Assembly (NCBI GenBank): GCA_027627225.1
Contig: CM051040.1
Location: forward strand, 26,509,634-26,573,633
Source of the DNA: Congeria kusceri
Taxonomy: Eukaryota > Mollusca > Bivalvia > Myida > Dreissenidae
Direction: 5' to 3'
Length of the DNA stretch: 64,000 nt
Both the position numbers and the translations under genes were made by a program. The notes under the pieces are model-generated. The model was not told the DNA's origin, did not search any database, and saw only the letters and a program-made list of their open reading frames with translations. This document shows positions 29,301-43,531 of this stretch, piece after piece; position 1 is the first letter of the stretch, and every line of letters begins with the position of its first letter.

Positions 29301-32300
29301 GAAATTAGCTGCTACTTCATCTCATAGCGATATGTGGAAGTAAAGTATGCAGGTCAAAATAGCAACTCAATATATTGGCAAATCGACCCATGCTAGCTTC
29401 ATTACATGGACATCCGTTGTTCACAGGCCAAATACAGATGCCCGTAAAACCTTGAATCAGTCGACTACTTGACACATCGGCCGAGCGCTGAGTCAAATAT
29501 TGTTGGTCCAATAAATATGTCCAATTATTTGTCGGGCGCCGGACAGCCGGAACCAGGATCCGGAAAGACACACCATGGTTCTCGTCAGACGCATGCCCGA
29601 CCTTCTTTTGCCTGGACGGAAACTGGCCAATGCCTGTTGACAACCGACCAGCGATGTAATGTTTGAGTATAAGGTTAAAGCAGTACGTCTATACATAACC
29701 TCTCCACAAATTGAAGCATATTAGCCAGATTACTTCCGTGACGATCTACAAATCGACAGGCGCACAACAAATGCATGTCTGGTCTTGTAGAATATGCCGG
29801 CTACCTAAATAATATCGCATCAGTGGCGCAGGAGAGCATCATCAGACCATCGGATGAGCGCCGACCGAAAACGGGCGAAAAATTGGTAAATTTTCTGGAC
29901 AATCGGCAAATTGCCGGTCGGCCACCGCCGGTTCTTGTAAAGACCGTGTCCAATATCGAGGGATGTGTCACCTATCTGTTCAGGCCGAACGATTCCTATA
30001 AACCTGACTAGCGCTGGGTTGAATGTTGAGGTATAAATCGGCAAATTTCAGCTGACCACCACAACGCTCCATAAATTTCTTACGCTCTATCACATGATTT
30101 ATCTTTTTTTTCACAAACAAGTGGCAATAATTCTGTATTCCGATCCTACCATATTCGACTTTGTCTGAGATCTAATGGTCATACATAAACTGTGCAAATT
30201 CGGTTCAGTCCCTATCTTGCACAAAAGCATTTAATCGCGTTGTTCCTAACAATGGCCAATAGCTCCCGTTTTTCGGTGTGATTTGGTATATAGCATATTC
30301 GACCACGTCTGGGATCTTATGGCCATACACATCTGTTTAAGTATGGTTCATATTTGATAAATAAAACAACGCGCATGTCCACGTTTTGCATTTTGTCGCA
30401 AAAACGGTGACAATAAAGGTGGTAGTGTCTATTGTTTTGTTTTATCTGAGATCGTTAGACCGTATAAAGAGCAAGTTTGTTTTGGAAGTAGGCACTTTTG
30501 GCATTGTTCATAAAATGGGCAATACCTCTAGTAGCGTTCCTGATCCGATATAGTCCGTTATCGAACTCTTGTGACATATGGACATCCACAAACAATGCAA
30601 GTTAGGTCAAAAGTAGATCTAAAATGATATATTTTCCGCGTGCGCAGGACATACGTTAACGAAGTACGGACGACGATCGACAAACGATGCTGGACACCAA
30701 TAGCTCGCAAATAACTTCCTGCTCTGTTGAGTTCAAACACATTAAACTGGTCATCGTTTCTTCGTACACTTGGTTTTCAGCAGAGCAATAATCTTATAAT
30801 GAAATATATACCTAATTATATCATAGAATATCATGAAACAGTAAGTCTGTGAAAATTGTCACTAACAATTTGAAAAAGGTGTAGGAACGTTGATTGTTAT
30901 CGATTACAATCGGGATTTTTCGCGCATGCGACTGATTGGCAAAAGCGCAGGTTACATATACAGAAAACATACATACATACATGTGTTTACTCGATAAATC
31001 GATCGGAATTTCTGTAATATATATTAAAACACTACAAACAAACTAAAAATCACCCATCACATGCCGACTTTGATATATAATAAACTAAATTAATATATCA
31101 AATGGGCTGGTCATTTAGCTTAAACAAAAAGTTCAATGTTTTGAAAGAAGCTATAAATCATACGTTAAATTTCTTTTCGACACGAATAAAATAATTGTTA
31201 TTGTTAAAAATGAGCATGTTTGTTACGAATCCTGATAATTTGTACCAGAACAGTAATCATATAAATGCACTGTGTGTGCTAGTGTGTGTTATTGTTTTAA
31301 TGAAAGAAAGTGAAAAGAGGTGCACTGTACCGTACAACAAATGTATTGATCAGCCATGTAATATCAACCTTAAAACATACCTGTAGCGTAATACTTGTTA
31401 AAAGACAATATTTAAATATGATTTATAATTTTCCTGGCACATTGGAATACACATTTTAATGATCTCATTACTTATAACTCGATAAAAAAAAGAAACAACA
31501 AAGGCGTCTGTAGTTAATTACCAAATATTGGATTGTAAAATAAACTTCCTAAATATCTGACATTTTAAATCATTGTCTTTATTTAGCGCAACAAGGTTGT
31601 ATTATTTTATAACATCCCTATGGTTATATATTATATTATTTAATGATGTTCATAATTGTATAAATTGTTGAAACGGGCGATCTAAGATGGTATTTTTCGT
31701 ATACGTTTTAAAAATAAAATGTTTTATAGCAAATTTGCACAATGTTTCAATTTTTATCGGGTTTTCAATAGCCATAAAATATGTCATAACATATTAAACC
31801 CGATAAAAAAAAAATGTCTCTGAACATATTTTAAGCAATTTACAAAATTTAATGAGCATCGTTTTTACAATACATTATAAAGAGCAAGAATTCAGTATAT
31901 TTGGGCGTTTATATTATCCATGAAAATGACTGTTACATGCCATGGAAGTATTATAAATTTGTTAAATGACCAGACATACGTCTGCCACCTGTGGATTTAG
32001 GGGACTTAGAATCAAACTTGACACCATGTTGTTAGTTAGTAACTGTCTGGACAGTATTTGATCATAATGAGATAATGGGTTTGTGCTCAAACAAAGGGGC
32101 AATTAAACGCCGGATTAAATTATTAAATGATGGGTAGGGTGTGAAATATGCACAAGCTGGTGAAAACATACAATTAAAGTTGTTACCATTTTATTTTTAT
32201 GAAAATGGATTAAAATATATAAGCAGGTAAGGTTTTTCTGATCTGTGTAGGTTCTGGTAAGGTTTCTATATTTAATTAATGTATTACATAAAGCCTATTT

Positions 32301-35300
32301 GGCATGATCCATTTTAATTGCTTTACATCATTATGTGCTTTAGTGCCCTGTATTCTGGAACAAATTAACTTAAATGCATATTGTTTTATTTTGTTTTTGT
32401 CACGAACAACAACTTTGTCTTGTATAAGTGTTGCATACATGGATATTGGGCACAATGAATTTATTACTTTTAAATGCATAATTACTAAAAAATAATTATA
32501 AAAACAAACGTTTCATAATGATTTATATCTTATTATAATATTATTATGTGCCAACATGTTTTAAAGCATTGTATTATTGTGAAAATTAACTAATGTTTTT
32601 CAACACTATCTATATATGCCTTATGTTATGCCCACCACCTTTTGCCAACCAGTGGGCGGAGTCTAAACATAGCAGGTGCGCGTGTCGTCACTCGTCAACG
32701 TTCCTATAAGGTCAAAGATAAGCAACTCACGACGAAAATGTGTAGCGCATCCCTCAGCTCTTGCCCCATCAAAAAGCGCATGGTACAGGTCTGTTTAACG
32801 GTAAAATAATGAGCAAACGTTTGTGTACAGTTTCCTTTAAACGCATCAAAGTCTAAGATTACTACATGATCTCTATATCTACTTTTCTCAAATAACTCCG
32901 TTTCCAAGAATTTGATTTGGTAACTGGGCGAGAATTTCTTATCAACGAATACAAATAATTTAAGTGATGCATAATGCAGACCTGATTACAGTGTCAATAA
33001 ACCTTAGATGAAATTGTATGCATAACTGTAGGCATTTGTTCATAAAGAAGCATTTAGAACAAAACACGCCCTTAAGATTTTAAAATCTAAAAAAACAAAC
33101 TGCCAAAGGTTTATCGGAAAAAAAGTAATAATATTGATGCTGTGAAAATACATGCATAGTTCTCTGTAATGATAATCATACTTGTACACAATATAAACAA
33201 ATAAACGTTATATGTAACTCCGGACGTATTAATGACAAAAAAAACTTTATTGGCATCTTGTGGCCAATGGACCATGCCAATACAACACAGCACAATATGC
33301 CCACCACAAAACAAACAAAAATCATTAACATTATTAAATCATTACAAAACCGACCCTACATTTCACAGTTAGCTTAAAATTGACATTTTTACATACAAAA
33401 CTTGTGTATCAAGCTATATCTTTGAATATTTCGACTAATTATATGCAGTCATCATAGTTGTATCTATAATAGTGTTGTCAATTTACGTTTATTCCATATT
33501 TGTTATAGGATTGTAAAGTGAATCGTCACTGTAGAAGTTCTTACCATTATAGCTACTACCCGACACGTGAGAGCATTCGCTACGTTTACCTTCCTCTGAA
33601 AATAAAGGATGTATTATACTAAATCTTCCAAAAGGATAACTGTTTAAAGCCTATTCATCCACATTGGCAGTAAGGATTTTTGTTTGTATTACAATATGTT
33701 TAATAACGTTTTCCTAATCCGAAAAAAAAATCAACCGAGTACATTGTTTATCAACATAGTGTCTCGTTGCATGCACGTTATTTTAACCGTTATAATATAT
33801 CATCATTAATATCTTAATTTAAGATTTTTTAAAGAAATTACCCCCTGAGGCCCTTTTCGTTGACATAGTACCTTTAATAATCATAAAACGTGCTGAACTG
33901 TCCGAATCTAGAAACACACTAATGAGTTTCGAAGAATGTAAATGTAATTTATAAGTCATGCGTAATGCTTATAAAACGCTACAAAACCAACGTATTTAGA
34001 TGTTTTCCACTCAATCGTGGTTTAAAGTCTGCGTCATTGTCAGTTGCGAAAGATATACAGATCTACATATTCAGACAACGTAAATCAGTGTTTTACAGTT
34101 TTTTGTCAATATACCTCAATACTGAATCAATGAGAATTTCATTATACTGGAATAATGTTAATTCTAAGCGTATCCTGTCCCAATTAATAAGTCATTTTAT
34201 TGGTAATTTTTTTTTTTTAGTTTGTCTTTTTTTTGCGCAAATGTATGTCTCAAACACCTTTATGTTATTTCTCTTAGCATATTTATATTCTAATGCATTA
34301 TTTTTAACTTTTTTTGTTTGTCATCTTGATCTTCATTTTGCAACAATGGTCGTATATATAATATGATTTGTATTTTTATTCCAGAAATTTGTATTTTACA
34401 AATATTCAGTGAAATAATACTAGTATCCATCATTTTGCTACATTTTGCATCTTTTTGTACCTCATGATGCTACTTGCTGTGCTTTTCTAGCTCGTTCTGC
34501 ACAGCTCACAATATTAGTTAATTCATAATAATTGCATTAATAATAACATTCAGTAATAATACATACACATTGTTTTTGTTTTTCAAAATTCTCGTTAAAT
34601 ACATGACACATTTAATCAACTTATCTTTTTACTGAGAGCCAAACTGTTATGTGAATTCATATTTTTCAATTCGATAAATTCAAATGTTATAGGATTAATG
34701 TTTTGGTGATGTTAAATGAACAATATCCTTCCAAATCATAATAGAAGTAGAACAGACTTACAATTTATAAAATAATATATATGAACCGAGGTCCATAGTT
34801 GGATATACATAACGTCTGGCACAATGTTATGTACATAACGACTCACCCAAACTAAGTTTATAGCTGGATAAACATAACGACTCACCCAAACGAGGTTCAT
34901 AGCTGGATAAACATAACGACTCATCCAAACGAGGTTCATAGCTGGATATACATTACGACTCACCCCAACTAGATTTATAGCAGGATAAACATAAAGACTC
35001 ACCCCAACGATGTTCATAGCTGGATAAACCTAACGACTCGTCCCAACGAACTCCATAGCTGGATATACATAACGACTCACCCCAGCGAGGTTCATAGCTG
35101 GATAAACAAAACGACTCACCAAAACGAACTCCAAAGCTGGATAAACATAACGACTCACCCCAACGAGGTTCATAACTATGTAAACGTAACGACTCACCAC
35201 AACGTGGTTCATAGCTGGATATGCACAAGGACTCACCCCAAAAAGGTTTGTAGCTGGATAAACATTACTACTGGCCCAAACAAGCTGCATCGTTGGATAT

Positions 35301-38300
35301 GCCTAACGACCCACCCCCACGAGGTTCATAGCTGGATAAACATAATGACTCACCCAAACGAGGTTCATAGCTGGATATACATAACGACACACATTTCATA
35401 GCTAGATATATATCAAGACTCACCCAAAGAAGCATAAGCGTTGGAAATATTTGCAACAGGATGACATTGACACGAATCCGCAGCGAGAGAATTTTTGAAA
35501 TGCACTGAAATGTATTAAAATACAACATTCTAGTAATATTTCAGAAATGAAATAATTAAGTGTAGTGGACGAACGATGTGAAACGAAATGCAGATAATAA
35601 GTCGTAAAATCGTAAAATTCGTTCACCTACGTGGGTGGATGTAGTAAGATACCTGAATGTAACATTAAAATGTAATTATCTGTTACTTGGGATGGTTTAT
35701 TCGAAAGAGTATTCGACGCCCATAGAAAGCTTTGTTTAAGCAACTCATTATGATTGTCCACGATTATCTAATTAAGATGGACATCAACAAATATCAGCTT
35801 CGTATAAATACTGTGCAGGCACCACATGCACTTACTTGCAAGTTTGGTGATGATGTCGCGACGACACTCCGGGCTCCTAAGTTCAAGGTCATGAAGGAGG
35901 TCCCATTCTAAGAATAACAAACACAAGTCACAAGAAAACTTGCCATCAGGTATAGTAGTAAGAATAAACGTGCAAGGTATAACATTCTAAAAGATACTTA
36001 ATTAACTTTTAAATTAGGTTACAATGCATATCAATGAATAGAAGAAATATGGCATGTAGATCGTACAACAGCAAACATCGCTAACTATATATTAAAGGAA
36101 CATTGGAAAATTGGGAAATTGACAATTTAAAAAAAAAATTGTCTTAGATCCCAACAAAAATACATTATATATAAGAAATCGAAATAACACTACTGACACA
36201 GTAATATATTGAAAATAGAGTGTCGTTTATGAACAAATCATAAATTAAAATGGATACAATTATAAAGCGTTAGTTACGCTTTTCATCTGTAAGGTGTTGT
36301 TTTTTTTTTTATTTTTTTTTTTTTATTTTTTTTTTAGGAAAACACGTCTATCACGTACATAGTGTTAAAAACTGAAAAGCCCGATTGTTAGTCAGAATAG
36401 CTGATTTGTTAAAGAGACAGAATATTTATCCCGGCTGTCGTAGGTTCGAGTCCAGGCGAAGGCAAATCTTTAAATAATTAATTTGTTTTCTTTATATGAT
36501 AATTGTTTTTGGTTATTTCGACTTCTTTAGATTTTGCAGTTAAGATATTAAATGACATGTTTAAAAAAAAGGAAATGTGTGAACTAGTCCCTTTAATATT
36601 TAAAAACAAGTAAAAAAAATCAAGTCACAACTAGCAACATTTTTTTTTTATTACATGACTTGCAACTATTTATACATACGCGAATTCTTGCTTGTGCATA
36701 CGTTGCCATCTTGGAGTCGCAGCAAAGCTGAAATATATCAGAGATACTGAGGCTACAGTATACTCCAGTACTAACAAATATTGTTAATAACAATCACATG
36801 GCCAAGATTAAAAACAAAATTCCATGTAGACATATTTATTTAGTAATATATATAAACTTGGTCGTATCAATATTGCTAGAAACAAACAAACACTATAGAT
36901 ACACTCATCCAAGATTATCTATAATTTGCTTAAAGAACACTATTTTTAATGTCAATGTTATTTATAATACGACTGCTTGATTATCATGACGTAAAATTAA
37001 ACATATAATGGTCTTTGACTGTATGACAGTTTACTTCGCCCATGAATATCGGTGCCCGAAGTTAACTAAATGGACGAGAACTAGCCAGCACAAAAACTGA
37101 CTAACTTATATCTAACTTATGGGCATTCTATTTTTCATACCTTGGTAACTGTGGAACCGCGAACAATTATTAGAGTCCCCATAGTGAAGAATCTCTGAAA
37201 AGTTCGATACATGTTACTGTAAATTGGAGGGATATAAAAACACTGACACTCTGACATTGTATGTGCATCTCTCAATATGATAAATTGCAACCTAGACTGA
37301 CTAGAGTTGGATTACAGCCATTCGCGAAAGCAGATAGATTGGACGCATGTCTTATCAAGACGGACTAGTGGCACATACAGCTTATTAATGTAATGCGCAT
37401 AGACTTTATTTTGCAGCAAAACTTGCATTACAGTAGATTGTGTGAATTAAATATAACGTGTTACGTATATTTATACAATTTTTCAATATACGTACGCTGA
37501 CAGTGGCACTTGCTCGGATGTTGACCGAACGAATCTGAAAAAAATGTTGATGCTTTAAAGCGAACATACTTTTGCTGTGTAATGTATAATATAACTATGG
37601 TGTATTTAAGGGGCACTGTCGTATGTGCATATGCTTTTACTTAAATTTGTTTTTACTTTAATATAAGTGCTATTATAAATTTCCCATTTCATTGTTAATA
37701 TGGATTGATCCATTTAACAACTGTTTATTAATTCTGGTAAAATTTTTAAACTTATTTCTCTATCTTCGTCATAAGAGTTTTAAATATTTATTTGAAATCC
37801 ACATTTTAAAACAATAGGACAAATACTTTACATGTCAAATGGTATATCAAATCCCTCGCACAGTCGTTATCATTCATTTGCGAAAGTTCGTACCACACTG
37901 CAATGAACGAACATTTTGATGAATTGCTTTGCCGCTACCAAAACATAAAAGTCAGACTAGTAAACCTCAGAAATATAGTTTCTGTCCAATGGTCGTTACT
38001 ACATATTAGTATAAGTAAGTAGCAGATCGCACTAAGCATAGGAATAGTGATACATCTTCAGCAAAACAGTATTAAAACAAGAGATGTTTGTAAAACATGT
38101 ATGCCCCCCGACTTGCAGTCAAGTCGTCAATATGTGAAATTGTTAAGAGATTTTTAAATATTATATGTGCACATTGACACATGGGGAGGAAATTACAGTT
38201 GATGCTTTTGAAAGTAAATATAAAGCTGAAAGAAAGATAGAGTATAATTATGGATTTATTTCTACAGTCTATTATATAAGGATACCTGTTTTCTGTTTGA

Positions 38301-40765
38301 TTTAAATATCAAATAGGCCAAAACATCTCTAGATATCCTGCGAAAACAAAATGGTATACGGAGAAAACAGTTTTCATGTAACAAGCCCCTGTGATCTTGA
38401 CCTTAGGCCGGTTGACCTCAAAATTGATAGGCGTCATCCTTTCCTCCCAAGTAACCAGCATACCAACTTAGATGATCGTAGGTCAAAGCGTTCTCTAGAT
38501 ATCGTGCGGAAACGAATTTCATGTTACAAGCCACTGTTTCCTTGACCTGTTGACCTCAAAATCAATAGGCGTCTTCCTTTCCTCCCAAGTAACCAGCATA
38601 CCAACTTAAATGATCGTAGGTCAAAGCGTTCTCTAGATATCGTGCGGAAAGGAAGTGGTCTACGGACATACCCACCGACCATCCGCCCGCCCGACCAATC
38701 GACCGACGGATGGGGGGGGGGCATAATTAGAATACATCAGATTTAAACTGACATAAAAAGCATACCCGAGTGGTGTGATCGACATGCGGGGGCATTGTTT
38801 CCGCTGTCAACAAAAAACTGGTCAACCAGAGCTAGACGAAATGAAAATGTAAAACAGATGTAAAAAAAAAGTATACGGGTATATATATACACAACTTAAA
38901 AAGCGACAGTATAATGGATGTATAGAAAATAAGGCTTTCAAGTATTCAGCGGTTAAGGTTGCTTATTTTGACAAGTAAAGGCGGGTCTGATATTTAGTTC
39001 TGTCAATCGATTCTTACGATTACCATTCAAAATGATGTGTGGTTTAAAAATGTCATGTTATAAATGCTAAATTTTTAAAAAATATAAACACAATTATTGG
39101 CGTTTCATTTGTTTTATGGAAGCTATAATATGTTGGTTCAAATAGTAGCCTAAAGTGGAATAAATTTGTAACAATGATAACATCAAATAGATTAATTTGC
39201 TAACAATTCTAGGTCAAACAATAAGTGTTAACAGGGCTGGTGAGATCAGTTTTGTATATTGGCCAGCTTGTCCCAGAGCATGTAAGGACAAGTAAAATAT
39301 TGTTATTTAAATAATAAGTGTGAACAAGTCAAATAATAAGTGTGAAAATAATAAGTGTGAACAAGGGTGGTGAGATCAATTTTGTATATTGGTCAGCTTG
39401 TCCGAGAGCATGTAAGGACAAGTAAAGTATTGTTATTTAAATAATAAGTGTGAACAAATCAAATAATAAGTGTGAAAATAATAAGTGTGAACAAGGGTGG
39501 TGAGATCAGTTTTGTATATTGGCCAGCTTGTCCCAGAGCATGTAAGGACAAGTAAAGTATTGTTATTTAAATAATAAGTGTGAACAAGTCAAATAATAAG
39601 TGTGAAAATAATAAGTGTGAACAAGGGTGGTGAGATCAATTTTGTATATTGGCCAGCTTGTCCCAGAGCATGTAAGGACAAGTAAAGTATTGTTATTTAA
39701 ATAATAAGTGTGAACAAGTCAAATAATAAGTGTGAAAATAATAAGTGTGAACAAGGGTGGTGAGATCAATTTTGTATATTGGCCAGCTTGTCCCAGAGCA
39801 TGTAAGGACAAGTATAGTATTGTTAGAATTTGTGTAAACATCTTAGAACGGATAATGGGCAAACGCTATTTGGCAAATTATAAAATATTGGATTTTGCCT
39901 CCCCTGATTATACTTTCCTTATTTTTACAAATAAAATATTGTCAAAGATACAACCTTTATAGTGGCGATTACGAGACAAACACACGTCCTTCCCGTCCGC
40001 TGTTCCTGCAATGTATTTAAGGACCCAGCATGGTGTTTAATTTAAATGTGCAATAACTTGGCAATATGGGATAGTATATTTGATGAAGATATTTAAATTA
40101 TTTTATTGTGTAGATGTCCAGACTCGTTTTTGACAAAAACAAAATTATTATGATTTTTATATGCCCAACTAAATGTCTTTGCTTATATTAAATACATAAT
40201 TATATCTAAAACTCGATAACACACTTTGGGTTTAAAGACTTATATTTCCATACTGCGCGACTGTAGGGAAGTATAAATATTTATAGTATAACAGATGAAA
40301 GAAAACATATATAAAAGTGGATAATATCCTAGAAATAGTGCTGGAACAACAATATACATGGATCATATAGAGTAGTAATTTGTCTTTACAAATTTTGAGT
40401 GAATATGAATTGTCTGCTTTACGGAAGCAAATATGTCTGTAGTCTTTAGAGCACTTACCGTCGTGAACATTAGTCTGGTAAGTGAGAAGAGAGTTGCTAC
40501 CGTTGCACTGGCAATCTTCGGGAGTTTGGACTGACACACCGTACCTTTCTGCATAATATAAAATATGCATTTGCGCATCGTGTTCAAATAACAGGTCATT
40601 TAAGGACGATTTCGCATCTTTTCGATTGTTTGTGAAACTTTTTTAATACACCGAAAATGAAAGTAGGAAAACCCAACCTGAATACTGAACTGGCGTAGCT
40701 GTGAAATTGCAAGCGATAATTGCTATTGTGTTTTGGCTGTAGTTAAATTTGTGTTCATAGTTCAT
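26336..40765 (-). CDS. Gene B2: array gene, copy 2
   Basis: Same structure as gene B1. Exons 5' to 3': 40765-40678 (tentative), 40548-40459, 40005-39955, 38831-38766, 37534-37496, 35907-35836, 33595-33545, 28722-28681, 28229-28140, 27758-27592, 27148-27023, 26434-26336. The join encodes 326 residues. Differences from B1 are confined to the five 3' exons: the C-x-C exon reads GAASD instead of GAESD, the Thr linker has two replacements, the domain's first exon keeps the two codons missing from B1 (KFDLI), and the last exon has IIHVE. All splice sites and the AATAAA are kept. Confidence 0.68.
29318..30062. other. GC-richer intronic island, copy 2
   Basis: Counterpart of 12126-12870. Here the plus-strand reading frame 29775-30011 is uninterrupted, whereas copy 1 has a stop. 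Confidence 0.4.
34783..35428 (-). repeat. 39-bp minisatellite, copy 2
   Basis: Same unit order and variants as at 17587. No change in unit number. Confidence 0.93.
38075..38733 (+). mobile_element. Bivalve dispersed repeat, copy 2
   Basis: Same element at the array offset, with one substitution noted (tttctacag for tttttacag near 38261). Confidence 0.65.
39218..39825 (+). repeat. 5 x 130-bp tandem repeat, copy 2
   Basis: Five units again, with one private substitution near 39458 (aacaaatc for aacaagtc). Confidence 0.95.
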
Positions 40766-42576
40766 ACCTATAATTAACTGTTTTAGATTTGCCCTTGTCC
40801 GACGTCCGTCCGTCTGTCCTCCGTCCGTCCGTCCGTCCGTCCGTCCGTCGGAGTTTTGTGTCGCGCGTAACTAAAAAAGTATAACTGCTAGAGTGATGAA
40901 ACTTTATAAGCTTATTCATCTGTATCGGGGCTTGTGCACCTGGGTATTTTGGTGAATTTTTTTCCGACATAAGCTGAGTCATGGCTCTTTTTTAGACCTG
41001 ATTTAAAGAAAAAACAACAACATAGTTGTCAGATACATGACACAAAATTTGAAAGCGGTACTTTTTCTAAAGAACATGCAATGTTTAATTACAATATTTA
41101 CAAAAAGAAATCCAACGTTATTTGTGCAAAGAAAATAATCCGTGAGACCTTTTTTTCTTTCAATTACGTTTTTACTTCAAAGGCGCAATCCTAAAGCAGT
41201 CAATACAGAAATATTGTTTTCCAAACGCATGCGATTACTTAAACCTAAACTTTAAATTGAATGGTGTGGGGATTGGTCATGGAATTATTTATACGGCTGC
41301 TCTCCCCTACCTCTGATTCAAAACATTGTTGTGTGCGAATTTTTGTACTAGGTTGCATGTTACGGTATGTAGATGTACTTACACGCGAGGCTATTGTTGT
41401 GTGGAAAGGATAAATTGAGGTAACGAAATCAAGACGATGAGAGATTTGTTTGTTGTTGAACGTTACACTGACTGAGGCTACATAATTCATAAGTACCCTT
41501 TAAAAGCTAAGTCATCGTTGTTTGATGAAGATTACATCAAAGCTCTAAAGTAATGACGTGTCATTTAAAAGCGAGAGCATTGTTTGTTAGTGAAGGTAAC
41601 ATGGAGGTTACAGAATGCAAAATGTACGTTTTAGGGCATCGTTGCTTGGTAAAGGTTACATCGAGGTTTTGAAGTTAAGATAGTGCGAAATTATTAGCCT
41701 GACACTCATTAATGTTCGTGATAAACCGTAAGTGTGTTCGGTTAGTTACGTTGTTTTGGACGAGTTTCTGTTATTGGAATTTATGTTGATATAGATTTAA
41801 ATACGGGGTAGCGATAGTGGTATTTAACTGTCGTGTGGTAAAAGTGCTAGCCATCGGACTGAGTTCAATTCCTTCTGACGGCGAACCTTTGTAAAATGTT
41901 ATGAGCTATTCTTGAAATATGCAGATCATGAGATATAATTTCAACACAATGTATCATCAGTTTTTTCATTATTTTTATTTGATATAATTTATATTTGTTT
42001 CTTTTATTTTTTATTGTTCATACAGAAAGTCATAATACATTTTCAGTATCAGTTTCGTTTAATAATTATAATAATAATATGTAAAATGCTCATGTTTATA
42101 AAATGGCGACGCCAGGACCCGAACTCCAAACTTCGCATCGCAATCGCCGCATCTTTCCCACTACACCATTCTCCTATACAATATATAAACATATACGATA
42201 TCAATTTACATTGTAGAATTGGCTATGGTACGTGTCGTAGTATCTATAAATAAATCCCGATTGCATACGGAATATTCATGAGTGTCTGGTTAATAATTTG
42301 GCACTATAAGACGTGCCGTGAACATATGAGGGCATTGTTGTTTGTTGCAGGTTACATCGAGGTAACGAAAGGAAGACGTACCTTTTACATGCGGAGCCTT
42401 TGTTATTTGGTGAATGTTAGATCTTGCGAAATTTGGACATACAGGCGATGCCATGTTTGTTTGATGATGGTAACACCGATGTAACGAAATTAAAATGTAC
42501 CTTTTACTGACTAGGTTATTTATGCACCGAGGTTAAGAAAGTTAGTTGTACCTGTTATAGGCAAAACCAAAGCGTT

Positions 42577-42801
42577 AAAATACAATGCAAACTTTATTAG
42601 ACTGTCTGGTAGAGTGGTTAGCGTGGCAGACTTTAAAAACAGGGATCGTAGGTTCGATCGACGGCGGAGGATCCACACTCTCTTTCTATTGTTATGTTTT
42701 TCTTGATATAATTGTTTTAGTGTAAATGGTTAACTGTGTGAAGTTATGACATTTTATGACATTTTTTTTATAACTATGAAACATCTGTGAACAGGTCCTT
42801 T
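42577..42801 (+). mobile_element. SINE-like element at the copy 2/3 junction
   Basis: Identical by eye to the element at 25381, at an offset of 17,196. Confidence 0.65.
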
Positions 42802-43531
42802 TATTATATTGAAATTGTTGTATTATAATTTATACAATTGATGGTTTACTTTTCGAAAGGGTAAGTCCAAATGTATGTAATATAACTACGTGAATGGATT
42901 TTTATTTAAATGATCAAATATATTTATACCACGGTGCTTCGCATGATACTTTTGTCCTCTATTAGCTATCACTGCAGATAAACCAAACGACGTCAAACGT
43001 GTTGCTTATCTGACAAGAAATCATTTGGAACATGATTGTTTTCAAAAGAATTTACGCACATAGAAAACAACGCCGTATTTAATAATTTGCATGAAAACAA
43101 ACGAATTTTTACACACAGCTTATTACATGTGCCCCATTGTCTCTTTTAAATACTAATTAGTGATATAACATTACTTTTATCCATAGACAAACAGTAAACA
43201 AAAAATGTGAGTATTTATATAATGTTTGCTTTTAAAGAATGCCGGTCTGAATTATAAATTTTACAGAATAGGAACTATCGGAGAGTTATGAAAACAACAT
43301 ATAAGTAAAACTATCACAAGAAAAGAAACCAATTGAATGTTTTTCTAATAATATTTGTGTCCAGTAAAGTAGATAGTGTCAGATATGTATGGTCATATAT
43401 TTTCAAACAACATAACAACGGAGTATATGAAATTTAAGACATTAAATCATGAGCAACCTTTTATTTCTTTCATCCGTTTCCTTGCAACAATCATTCACAA
43501 GATTAATACGATAAGTGCATGTCACGCATAA

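Larger units (their letters stand above)
25381..42576. repeat. Tandem array copy 2 (17,196 bp)
   Basis: A complete unit. It differs from copy 3 by only a handful of bases that I could see, for example near 31163, 34523, 38261 and 39458, plus two compensating 1-bp homopolymer indels. Confidence 0.97.
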